The position numbers were made by a program, and so were the translations under genes. Below are positions 13,794-20,709 of a stretch of 35,323 nt of DNA, one piece after another; the stretch's first letter is position 1; every line of letters starts with the position of its first letter. The stretch is from JBBQKQ01 sp043719155 (lineage in GTDB: Bacteria; Patescibacteriota; Minisyncoccia; Phycocordibacterales; UBA5272), in NCBI GenBank assembly GCA_043719155.1, contig JAYSUJ010000017.1, positions 1 through 35,323 of the forward strand, read 5' to 3'. The notes under the pieces are model-generated. The model was given only the letters and a program-made list of their open reading frames with translations, searched no databases and was not told the DNA's origin.

Positions 13794-15911
13794 ATGAAAA
13801 ATAAAACGCCGCAGGATTTTGAAAAGGATTTCAGACCGATGTGTATTCGTTTTATAAAAGAAACTCAAACAGGCTTAAAATATGAAACTCAGGATCAAGA
13901 AGTAGAGCTTGAAATCCCCGAGGAAGATAAAAAAATTGCGTCTGACTTTTTGTTCTTGTGCAATGGAAGAGATGGCTTGGAAAAAATAGCAGAAGAATTA
14001 AAGGTAAAAGTATCTAAGCTGGCACCACTTGTCAAGATCCTCACTAATCATAAAATTATTTTAGACTCCAGGGAATTGTTTAAATCTTTTCAAGAAACAG
14101 AGTCTTTTCCAGGTCCTTATTTTTATGATTCTGGTAATCCGAACATTAAAATTCTAAAAAAAAGGAATGAAAATAAAATATTCGGCAATGAGATTTTAAC
14201 TAGTAAAAAAATTCTAAAAATTTTGAGTGAGATGTGTGCGAGTAAAGACAACCTGGGTGCTCTTTTTTTAGAGGATCTTTATCAGCTAGAATTTTATGTT
14301 GTTTTAAATTATCAACTTAGTGGGTTAAAAGCTGGTCTTTACAAATTTAACCCACATAAAAAAGAATTAATAAATTTGTTAAAAAGTTCATCTGCAAAAC
14401 TCAATAATTTTTTGTTCAGTACGGACATTGCTGAAAACTCCACTGCAACTATTTTTATAGTAGCAAATCATAAATTTTTAAATTATATTTATCCAAATAG
14501 ATCCTATAGATATATATTTTTAAGGTCAGGGCATCTTGCCCAAAAGGCTTTTCAGACGGCTATAAAGGAAAAAGTTTGCTTAGTAGAATGTTGCGAGTTT
14601 AATGACAAAGCCGTATCCTCATTTCTAAATTTAGATGAAAATCAATTTTGTAGTACAACATTAATCCTGGGAACTGAAAATAAAAAGAGTAAAGACCCTG
14701 ATTATAATTCAAAACTTGAAAGTACTCAGGAAAAGGTTGACAGATTGACCGAATTTTTAACTAAGAAAAATTTTATAAGAAATATTGAAGTAAAATCTTA
14801 CCATACTAATGAGTATGTTATGCAAAAATATGCTACCATGGCAACTTCCTTTAAACATGTGAACAACAGTAGAACATACACAACTTGTGGGGTAGCTGAC
14901 ACAATTGTTGAATCAAAAATAAAATGTTTGGTGGAAATGTATGAAAGATATGCCTGTAGTATTTTAAGAACAGACAAAGAAATTGTATATAAAAAACAAA
15001 AAAATTTTTTTAGCATAACTGGCTACGCACCACAAAATGAAAAGTTTTTGCTAAATAAAAAATTAAAACAAATAAATGTTGGTGATAAGGTCAAATGTGT
15101 AAATTCTATTGGATTGCATGATAATGAAAAGTACCTTGTCCCAGTCGATGAGGTTTTCTACCCTGTCAAACAGGCTATGTTTTATAAAGCAAACTCATCT
15201 GGAGTGGCGGCTCACTATGACAAAGACTTGGCGATTAAAAATGCTTTATATGAACTCATAGAAAGAGACGCAGTTTTAGTGGCCTGGTATGCAAAAAAAA
15301 CTCCGAAGATACTTGATAATAATTTTCTATCAGTCGACTTAAAAAGAAGGGTAGACACTTTGAGGAATAGAAAAGCCAAAGTATTTTTTTTAGATGCTAC
15401 ATTGGACTCCTGTGCAGTAATAATTTGTGTGATTCATCAGGATAATTACCCAAAGACTTCTGTTGGCTGTTCTGCAAATATAGAAGTAAATAAAGCGATT
15501 GAGAAATCCCTCGACGAAGCAGAACTAATGCTAAATACGTGGAATGAAGAAGCTGATACAAATAGGGTGGTAGAGATCCAAGATATAGAAAACACGGTAG
15601 ACCATGGCAACATTTTTGCTCGAGTAAATTTAAAAAACTCTAAATACAAATGGTTGCTTGGGGGAGAAAAAATTAAAGAAGTTAAACCGGTAATTGCTGA
15701 CTTTAAAGAGTTGATTAAAAAGTTTGAGCCAAAGCTTGTAGATATAAATAAGAAAAGAGATGAAGGTATATACGTAGTAAGGTTAATGACCGAAAAACTG
15801 CTTCCCCTAACTTTTGGATTTGGAAGCGAGCATTATGGACATACTCGCCTAAAAGAGCTAGACTTAAGTTGGGGTAGTGAGTACCCCTCACCACCCCATT
15901 TTATTCCTTAA
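13794..15911 (+). CDS. Winged-helix/SagB-like/YcaO fusion, putative azoline-forming enzyme
   Basis: 705 residues in three parts. Residues about 35-95 look like a winged-helix, PqqD/RRE-like module (FLFLCNGRDGLEKIAEEL). Residues about 100-295 resemble a SagB-type nitroreductase (LYQLEFYVV, SGLKAGLYKFNPH, YRYIFLRSGHLAQKAF), but the usual Arg-rich FMN-binding start and PSGG loop are missing or altered, so flavin oxidation may be lost. Residues about 335-705 are YcaO: SKIKCLVEMYERYA (374-387), SSGVAAHYDKDLA then NALYELIERDA (Glu487, Glu490), and a C-terminal PSPPHFIP tail like the Pro-rich ends of azoline-forming YcaO proteins. YcaO enzymes use ATP to cyclise Cys/Ser/Thr in peptides. No separate E1-like partner is visible. 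Confidence 0.85.
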   Translation: MKNKTPQDFEKDFRPMCIRFIKETQTGLKYETQDQEVELEIPEEDKKIASDFLFLCNGRDGLEKIAEELKVKVSKLAPLVKILTNHKIILDSRELFKSFQETESFPGPYFYDSGNPNIKILKKRNENKIFGNEILTSKKILKILSEMCASKDNLGALFLEDLYQLEFYVVLNYQLSGLKAGLYKFNPHKKELINLLKSSSAKLNNFLFSTDIAENSTATIFIVANHKFLNYIYPNRSYRYIFLRSGHLAQKAFQTAIKEKVCLVECCEFNDKAVSSFLNLDENQFCSTTLILGTENKKSKDPDYNSKLESTQEKVDRLTEFLTKKNFIRNIEVKSYHTNEYVMQKYATMATSFKHVNNSRTYTTCGVADTIVESKIKCLVEMYERYACSILRTDKEIVYKKQKNFFSITGYAPQNEKFLLNKKLKQINVGDKVKCVNSIGLHDNEKYLVPVDEVFYPVKQAMFYKANSSGVAAHYDKDLAIKNALYELIERDAVLVAWYAKKTPKILDNNFLSVDLKRRVDTLRNRKAKVFFLDATLDSCAVIICVIHQDNYPKTSVGCSANIEVNKAIEKSLDEAELMLNTWNEEADTNRVVEIQDIENTVDHGNIFARVNLKNSKYKWLLGGEKIKEVKPVIADFKELIKKFEPKLVDINKKRDEGIYVVRLMTEKLLPLTFGFGSEHYGHTRLKELDLSWGSEYPSPPHFIP

Positions 15912-15915
15912 ATTT

Positions 15916-15996
15916 ATGAAAATAATAATTAAAACTAAACTAAAGAAAGGTCTTGGAATGTCAAGCATTTGCCCTATATCTGGTGATAGTGAATAA
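15916..15996 (+). CDS. 26-aa Ser/Cys-containing peptide, candidate RiPP precursor
   Basis: The ATG lies 4 nt after the YcaO stop and the stop codon lies 11 nt before the operon's terminator stem, so this frame fills the only space left in the transcript. The first part is basic (MKIIIKTKLKKGLG), leader-like. The end, MSSICPISGDSE, offers Ser16, Ser17, Cys19, Ser22 and Ser25 as substrates for an azoline-forming enzyme, and a GLG stretch could be a cleavage site. It is shorter than most known precursors. Its position argues strongly for function; its chemistry is an inference. Confidence 0.55.
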   Translation: MKIIIKTKLKKGLGMSSICPISGDSE

Positions 15997-16007
15997 ATAG
16001 TGTTAAA

Positions 16008-16040
16008 AACAAAAAAACTTCTTTTGGAAGTTTTTTTGTT
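16008..16040 (+). terminator. Terminator of the RiPP-type operon
   Basis: A-rich arm AACAAAAAAACTTC pairs with GAAGTTTTTTTGTT around a short loop. It lies 11 nt after the 26-aa peptide and marks the end of the transcript. Confidence 0.85.
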
Positions 16041-16075
16041 GCCAGAGATGCTGTATGCATTAACCGAAGTTTTTT

Positions 16076-16573
16076 CTAAATTTTATCGCTTATTTCTGTC
16101 TGCATCTTTGCGTGATGACTTTCGCCTAGTATTTCATCGTCCATAAAATAGTTAGAGAAAACAATTGTTGAAACGGATAATACAAGAACGATAATTATAT
16201 TTTTAGGTTTAAGTTTTAAATTATCTTTTATGAAATAAGTAACATATGCCAAAGTTAAACCTACTCCGAGCAATGTGCCTGCGTAAGACGGATTGTCTAA
16301 ATAGTGTTGTACTCCGCCTGAAAGAAAGCCAGTACCAAAAGAAAGTCCTGTGATTAGGAGTAAATATCGCAGATTTATCTTTTCTCCATTTTCTTTTGCT
16401 TCAAGTGCGTTGCCAATTGCTATAAGACAAAGACCTACTATTAGTAAGACAATGTACCTAGCAAAGCCATTTTGCAGTGTGCCAATGTGCACCACTGAGC
16501 CGGCAATAAGGGCTACACCCAAGTATTTACCAATGTAAATCGAGAAGTTTTTGTTTTCTTTTAAAATTTGCAT
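16076..16573 (-). CDS. Multi-pass membrane protein downstream of csoR, unknown
   Basis: 165 residues with about five hydrophobic segments. A short soluble C-terminus contains HHAKM, a cluster that could bind a metal ion. I do not recognise the family. It begins 2 nt after the csoR-like stop and so shares its message. Together with the metal-binding residues this suggests a part in copper or another soft-metal response, inferred from context. Confidence 0.5.
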   Translation of the reverse strand: MQILKENKNFSIYIGKYLGVALIAGSVVHIGTLQNGFARYIVLLIVGLCLIAIGNALEAKENGEKINLRYLLLITGLSFGTGFLSGGVQHYLDNPSYAGTLLGVGLTLAYVTYFIKDNLKLKPKNIIIVLVLSVSTIVFSNYFMDDEILGESHHAKMQTEISDKI

Positions 16574-16575
16574 AA

Positions 16576-16848
16576 TTATTTCCTTTTTAATTTATATACT
16601 TTAATAATTTCTTTTTGCATCTCAGCCAATTTGTTTTTATTTGTTTCTTTAAGTAGGCAGTGAGATAAGTGTGCTTCTAGCATTTCGTCTTCTAAACTAG
16701 AAATGGCACTTTTTACAGCACTGGTTTGGGTAATAATATCTATGCAATACTTGTCTCCAAGGATCATCTTTTCTATGCCTCCAAGTTGCCCTTGTATGCG
16801 TTTCAGTCTGCTGATTATTTTTTTGATATCTTTATGTATTCCGTGCAT
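16576..16848 (-). CDS. CsoR-family metal-sensing repressor
   Basis: 90 residues, all-helical, with the family opening ISRLKRIQGQLGGIEKMI. Cys35 (YCIDIITQ), His60 and Cys64 (HLSHC) reproduce the Cys-His-Cys copper(I) site of CsoR rather than the RcnR nickel or FrmR formaldehyde patterns. CsoR proteins release DNA when they bind Cu(I). A palindrome overlaps its own -10 element at 16860-16880, so it is probably autoregulated together with the membrane protein gene that follows. Confidence 0.9.
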   Translation of the reverse strand: MHGIHKDIKKIISRLKRIQGQLGGIEKMILGDKYCIDIITQTSAVKSAISSLEDEMLEAHLSHCLLKETNKNKLAEMQKEIIKVYKLKRK

Positions 16849-16856
16849 AAGTATAT

Positions 16857-16862
16857 ATTATA
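16857..16862 (-). promoter_or_regulatory. -10 element of the csoR-like gene
   Basis: A minus-strand TATAAT lies 8 nt before the ATG at 16848 and overlaps the left arm of the operator. Confidence 0.55.
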
Positions 16863-16880
16863 TACCTTATGGGGGTATAT
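16860..16880. promoter_or_regulatory. Probable CsoR operator
   Basis: Perfect 7-bp arms ATATACC (16860-16866) and GGTATAT (16874-16880) flank a G-rich centre (TTATGGG). This resembles known CsoR sites with TATACC/GGTATA arms and a G/C tract. It lies between csoR and the divergent DUF2177 gene. Confidence 0.7.
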
Positions 16881-16937
16881 TGCAATCTAAGTTATACAAT
16901 TATGTGCGTGGAGACCTTTATTTTTTGTTTAGGTGAA

Positions 16938-16943
16938 CTATAC
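16938..16943 (+). promoter_or_regulatory. -10 element of the DUF2177 gene
   Basis: TATACT lies 7 nt before the ATG at 16951. It therefore points to that start rather than to the earlier in-frame GTG at 16933, which overlaps the promoter. Confidence 0.55.
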
Positions 16944-16950
16944 TGAGTAT

Positions 16951-17349
16951 ATGAAAATAATTTATACCTACTTACTATCGCTCCCTGTAATATTTGCCTT
17001 TGACATGTTGTGGCTCGGTTTTTTTGCAAAAGATTTCTATGCAAAACTAATGAGTCCAGCAGTGGAGATTAAATTTTACTGGCCAGCAGTCTTTGCTTTT
17101 TATTTGCTCTACATTGTAGGTGTGTTTACCTTTGCGGTGTACCCTGGGGTACAAGCTGAAAGTTTGTACAAAACCCTCATCTTTGCAGCACTATTTGGTT
17201 TCTTTTGTTACATGACCTACGACTTGACCAACCTGGCTACAGTTAAAAACTGGCCTATCAGCCTTGTATTTATAGATATTTTGTGGGGTACAGTCTTGTC
17301 TACTTTCACGGCCTATGTGGCTTTTAATATATATTTCTGGATAAAATAG
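16951..17349 (+). CDS. DUF2177 family membrane protein
   Basis: 132 residues with four membrane helices. It has the family's FDMLWLGFFAKDFY near the start, YIVGVFTFAVYP in the middle, YMTYDLTNLATVKNWP, and FIDILWGTVLS near the end. Function is unknown. Members commonly sit with DUF1295 proteins and photolyases in light-inducible clusters. It starts such a run here, 4 nt before the DUF1295 gene. Confidence 0.85.
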   Translation: MKIIYTYLLSLPVIFAFDMLWLGFFAKDFYAKLMSPAVEIKFYWPAVFAFYLLYIVGVFTFAVYPGVQAESLYKTLIFAALFGFFCYMTYDLTNLATVKNWPISLVFIDILWGTVLSTFTAYVAFNIYFWIK

Positions 17350-17353
17350 GTAT

Positions 17354-18082
17354 ATGCTTACAATTTTTCTTGGTATATTTTTATACATAACTTTCGGTTT
17401 TTTCTTATCTGTTGTAATAAAAAGAAATGACATTGCCGATGTGATGTGGGGACCAGGTATTTTTTTAGCCATCCTAATTTCTCACTTTGTTTTTAACTCA
17501 AGCAACGTTCTAGTATTGCTTTTGGTTTTTATTTGGGCTTTACGAATATTTTTGCATATAGGTGACAGATTTATAAATAAAAAAGATGAAGATTTTAGAT
17601 ATGCGCAGTGGAGAAAAGCTTGGAAATTTTTCTACTTAAGAAGTTTGTGTCAAGTTTTCATATTGCAAGGTTTCCTCATGTTTTTAGTGGCTAGCTCTGT
17701 TATTTTTCTAAATTCTACCGGGCAGGTTGTAAATATTTACTTTTACAGCTTTGGGCTTTGTTTGGCCCTGTTTGCATTGATTTTTGAAACTGTTGCCGAC
17801 CTTCAACTTAAAAATTTTCTACAGAAAAAAACTGGTGGCATTTTGCAAACTGGACTTTGGAGGTACTCTAGGCATCCAAATTATTTTGGGGAAGTTTTAT
17901 TTTGGTGGGGTATTTTTGTAAGTGTTTTACCAACCCTAAACCTAACATTTTTAATATCGCCGCTTACTATAACTTTTTTAATCTTGTATGTATCTGGCAT
18001 ACCAATGTTAGAAAAAAAATATGAGGGCAATAAAGAGTTTGAAATTTATAAATTAAAAACCAGTACCTTTTTTCCCTTTTAA
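17354..18082 (+). CDS. DUF1295 family protein (steroid 5-alpha-reductase/ICMT-like fold)
   Basis: 242 residues with about six membrane helices. Diagnostic stretches are NDIADVMWGPGIF near the start and GLWRYSRHPNYFGEVLFWWG in the C-terminal third, the latter being the NAD(P)H/cofactor-binding signature of DUF1295 and related isoprenoid methyltransferases and sterol reductases. It probably acts on a lipid substrate, with the identity unknown. It is translationally close to the DUF2177 gene upstream (4-nt gap). Confidence 0.85.
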   Translation: MLTIFLGIFLYITFGFFLSVVIKRNDIADVMWGPGIFLAILISHFVFNSSNVLVLLLVFIWALRIFLHIGDRFINKKDEDFRYAQWRKAWKFFYLRSLCQVFILQGFLMFLVASSVIFLNSTGQVVNIYFYSFGLCLALFALIFETVADLQLKNFLQKKTGGILQTGLWRYSRHPNYFGEVLFWWGIFVSVLPTLNLTFLISPLTITFLILYVSGIPMLEKKYEGNKEFEIYKLKTSTFFPF

Positions 18083-18105
18083 AGCTAAATAGGTAAAAAA
18101 AGTGT

Positions 18106-18111
18106 TATAAT
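18106..18111 (+). promoter_or_regulatory. -10 element of the SOUL protein gene
   Basis: TATAAT lies 6 nt before the ATG at 18118, suggesting a separate leaderless start within the gene run. Confidence 0.55.
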
Positions 18112-18117
18112 TTATTC

Positions 18118-18741
18118 ATGAAAATAGCAATAATAATATCTATCTTAGGTTTGGTAGCTTGGACTGTTTGGAGTTTTTATGCCTACACTGTAGAAACTCT
18201 AGCCTATACCGTAGTCGAGAAAAAAGAAGATTTTGAGATCAGGCAATACGAGCCGTATATTGCGATGCAAACAGAAGTAGAGGGAGATTTTCAACAAAGC
18301 ATAAATGCAGGCTTTAGAGAGCTTGCAGGCTATATTTTTGGTGGAAACATTAGCAGAAAAAGTGTAGCCATGACTGCTCCTGTCATGGAAAGTGTGAGTG
18401 TGTCAGAGAAAGTAAGCATGACGGCTCCTGTTTTGGAACAAGAAAAAAATGGAAAAAGAATCGTGACTTTTACAGCTCCCAAAGTATACACATTAGAGAC
18501 CCTGCCAACCCCAAACTCTGACAAAGTAAAATTTGTTCAAATTCCTGCTAAAAAGTACGCAGTGCATAGATTTACTTGGTACTATACAGGTGAAAGAGTG
18601 GCAGCGAAAAAGAAATATCTCTTAGAACTTTTGCAAAAAGAAAATATAAAAGTTTTGGGAGAGCCGATATTTGCAGGCTACAATGGACCGGGGACTATGC
18701 CATTTCTGATGAGAAATGAAATATTGGTAGAAGTAGAATAA
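18118..18741 (+). CDS. SOUL family heme-binding-like protein
   Basis: 207 residues. An N-terminal membrane helix (about residues 2-24) anchors a SOUL domain recognised from VVEKKEDFEIRQYEPYI, GFRELAGYIFGGN, SVAMTAPVM and the second MTAPVLEQ. SOUL/HBP proteins bind heme or tetrapyrrole and are frequent in photolyase-linked gene sets. Four nucleotides separate it from the following membrane protein gene. Confidence 0.9.
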   Translation: MKIAIIISILGLVAWTVWSFYAYTVETLAYTVVEKKEDFEIRQYEPYIAMQTEVEGDFQQSINAGFRELAGYIFGGNISRKSVAMTAPVMESVSVSEKVSMTAPVLEQEKNGKRIVTFTAPKVYTLETLPTPNSDKVKFVQIPAKKYAVHRFTWYYTGERVAAKKKYLLELLQKENIKVLGEPIFAGYNGPGTMPFLMRNEILVEVE

Positions 18742-18745
18742 AAAT

Positions 18746-19426
18746 ATGATAAACGAACTTGGAAATGTTTTTGTAATGAATGCCCACCCACTAAGTATTT
18801 TTCTTATCATGTTTGCAATGATGTTTGCAACTATGTTTTGGTTTTTTGTTTTGCCATTTGGTAAAGCTAAAAAAATAAGTATTATAACTTTGGTTTTGGG
18901 AGCTACTATATCCACATTTTGTTTTTTCAATGGTTTAAAATTGTTAGGATCAGGTGGGGCTGCTATTGTCTTGTTTTTATGGCTTACACCAGCTGTCTTG
19001 GTTTGGAAAAGTAGAAAATATTTTACCGACTTGGACCAAAGAGTTTTGGTGGGTTTACAAGTCTTTAGGCTAGTTGGTGGTTTGTTTATTGTAGAAATGT
19101 TGCGAGGGTATGTGCCGTTTGCTTTTGCTGTGGCTGCTGGGGTGGGGGATTTAATAGTAGGTTTGACCGCTGCTGTACTCATATTTATGTACAAGAAAGT
19201 ACCATATTGGGCGGTTGTATTGGTTCTAATTATAGGTGTAATAGACTTTATATCAGCCATTACTTTTGGCATCACAAGTCAACCAAATCCACTACAAATA
19301 TTTGCAGTCGGGTTTTCCAATCAGGTAAACCTGTTTCCTACGGGGCTCATCCCACTTTTCTTGGTCCCTTACGCTATTGTATTCCACGTTTTATCATTTA
19401 TTAATTTAAATAATGTTAAAAAATAA
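18746..19426 (+). CDS. Multi-pass membrane protein in the photolyase cluster, unknown
   Basis: 226 residues with about seven membrane segments. Notable stretches are LKLLGSGGAAIVLFLWLTPA, LQVFRLVGGLFIVEMLRG, and VGDLIVGLTAAVL with a buried Asp. I cannot name the family. It lies between SOUL and DUF2256 genes and overlaps the latter by 14 bp, so it is co-expressed with the light-related set. Confidence 0.6.
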   Translation: MINELGNVFVMNAHPLSIFLIMFAMMFATMFWFFVLPFGKAKKISIITLVLGATISTFCFFNGLKLLGSGGAAIVLFLWLTPAVLVWKSRKYFTDLDQRVLVGLQVFRLVGGLFIVEMLRGYVPFAFAVAAGVGDLIVGLTAAVLIFMYKKVPYWAVVLVLIIGVIDFISAITFGITSQPNPLQIFAVGFSNQVNLFPTGLIPLFLVPYAIVFHVLSFINLNNVKK

Positions 19427-19598
19427 GAAAAGTAAAAATCTAAAACTGCAAACTAAAATTTGCCTCACTTGTAAACGAGAGTTTCAAAATAGAAAATCAT
19501 GGGAAATTAGAGGGCAATGGGAAGAGGTAAGGTATTGCAGTAAATCTTGTGCTAAGTTTAAAGATAATGTAATATATATAAATAAATTTAAAAAATAA
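19413..19598 (+). CDS. DUF2256 small zinc-ribbon-like protein
   Basis: 61 residues. The two Cys pairs, ICLTCKREF and YCSKSCAKF, with WEIRGQWEEV between them, match the compact DUF2256 family. Members are usually encoded beside cryptochrome/photolyase genes. They probably bind zinc; the function is unknown. The start overlaps the upstream gene by 14 bp. It fits the neighbourhood, with a DPRP photolyase three frames downstream. Confidence 0.8.
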   Translation: MLKNKKSKNLKLQTKICLTCKREFQNRKSWEIRGQWEEVRYCSKSCAKFKDNVIYINKFKK

Positions 19599-19603
19599 AA
19601 TAT

Positions 19604-20004
19604 ATGAACCCTGATTTACTTTTCCCAGCACTTTCAACCATGGTCGCCCTCTGCGTGTACTATTCACAAGGAATTTTTGTGGCATTAGCCAGAGCCAAAC
19701 ACGGTGTAAAAGCTCCCAAAACACATGGTAACGACGACTTTGAAAGAGTTTTTAGAGTTCACTACAACACTTTGGAATCTTTGCCTACATTTCTTTTACC
19801 GCTATGGTTTTTTGCTTTACTAGTTAATCCATTTTATGCAGGAGCTTGGGTTTAATCTGGTCAATAGGAAGAATTGGCTATATGGTTGGGTATTATAAAT
19901 CTGCAGAAAAGAGACATAGTTACGGCTCTGTACTTTCTTACGTAGCTCTTTTACCACTAGTTGTAGGGTCATTCTGGGCTATTATTTCTGGGTTAATAAA
20001 ATAG
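19604..20004 (+). pseudogene. MAPEG family protein, frameshifted
   Basis: The frame from 19604 encodes the first half of a MAPEG-type membrane protein (ARAKHGVKAPKTHG, FRVHYNTLESLPTFLLPLWFF) and stops at 19853-19855. The second half continues at once in another frame from 19852 (LIWSIGRIGYMVGYYKSAEKR, then LLPLVVGSFW) to a stop at 20002-20004. One missing base at about GGGTTTA (19848-19854) restores a normal protein of about 133 residues. MAPEG proteins include membrane glutathione transferases and eicosanoid enzymes. The break may be a real loss-of-function mutation or a homopolymer sequencing error. Confidence 0.8.
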
Positions 20005-20011
20005 TTTAACT

Positions 20012-20428
20012 TTGTCTGTTTCGATTACTCTGAGTATAATAAAAGATGGGGACTACTGGTGCACTTTGTTTGAGATTGTTGATGAGGTAGGCTACTTTGT
20101 AGCAAAAGCCACCATAAGCCAGAACGAGCCATCAAATGAAAAAGTAGAAAAATTTTTGCTCAGCTTAAATAGGTACAAACTACAATTTGTTAAAAGTGAG
20201 GAGATGCCTGTTAAAACTCAAAAAGTATTTGTAGCCAAAAAGTTAAAATATGAAAAAGATAAGTTTGTAGAAGTTTTACTTAAAAACCCTTATGGTGCTG
20301 CTAAAAATTTGTTACATCAGCAAAAAAAACAAAACAATTTACTTAAAAAAGAAATAGAAAATCAGAAAAAAAGAGAATTAGAAATGCACAAAAGAGAGGT
20401 AAAAGATGAAAAACAAAAAAGAAGATAA
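20012..20428 (+). CDS. DUF2992/YjdF-like protein
   Basis: 138 residues from a TTG start. The N-terminal part (ITLSIIKDGDYWCTLFEI, EPSNEKVEKFLLSLNRYKLQF) follows the DUF2992 pattern of a strand pair with a W/F-rich turn and an EP(x)nE helix. The C-terminal half is a Lys/Glu/Gln-rich helix (KNPYGAAKNLLHQQ, then KRELEMHKREVKDEKQKRR) like the basic tail of YjdF proteins. Function unknown. It overlaps the next gene by 23 bp. Confidence 0.65.
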   Translation: MSVSITLSIIKDGDYWCTLFEIVDEVGYFVAKATISQNEPSNEKVEKFLLSLNRYKLQFVKSEEMPVKTQKVFVAKKLKYEKDKFVEVLLKNPYGAAKNLLHQQKKQNNLLKKEIENQKKRELEMHKREVKDEKQKRR

Positions 20429-20708
20429 AATGATAAAAAAAAACTTATATAAATATATACAAAATTTATCTGAAAATGATAAAAGCAAGATAATACGTGC
20501 TGCCCTGGCAGACGATGTACCTTTTGAAAATATATTTTCCGAATTTGGATTGGTTGAAAATGACGTAATAAGTTTGATGAAAAAAAGTTTGTCTCTCAAA
20601 AATTTCGTAAAGTGGAGGGTCCGAGCCAGAGGCAGTAACTTGAAACACTTAAAAAAACAGTACCAAAGCAAGAGCGTAAATATGAAGGTTCATAATAATT
20701 TTGGTTAA
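20406..20708 (+). CDS. DUF2805/TIGR03643 family protein
   Basis: 100 residues, or 92 if the ATG at 20430 is used. The conserved core is KIIRAALADDVPFENIFSEF, GLVENDVISLMKKSL, NFVKWRVRARGSNLKHLK, which matches the small HTH-like TIGR03643 proteins usually found beside photolyase-related genes. Binding to DNA is plausible. It ends 1 nt before the photolyase start. Confidence 0.8.
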   Translation: MKNKKEDKMIKKNLYKYIQNLSENDKSKIIRAALADDVPFENIFSEFGLVENDVISLMKKSLSLKNFVKWRVRARGSNLKHLKKQYQSKSVNMKVHNNFG

Positions 20709-20709
20709 T

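Noticed and set aside
12289..16040. Prophage or integrative element bounded by a repeat of the tRNA-Ser 3' end
   Set aside because: No second copy of the tRNA end and no integrase were found by reading the window.
19840..19860. Programmed -1 frameshift at GGGTTTA in the MAPEG gene
   Set aside because: The heptamer is in the wrong phase for a classic slippery site and the Val tRNA would re-pair badly on GGT; a simple one-base deletion is the better explanation.
20407..20670. Reading frames opposite the DUF2805 gene
   Set aside because: They mirror a well-conserved forward gene and have low-complexity Phe/Leu-rich translations typical of antisense frames.
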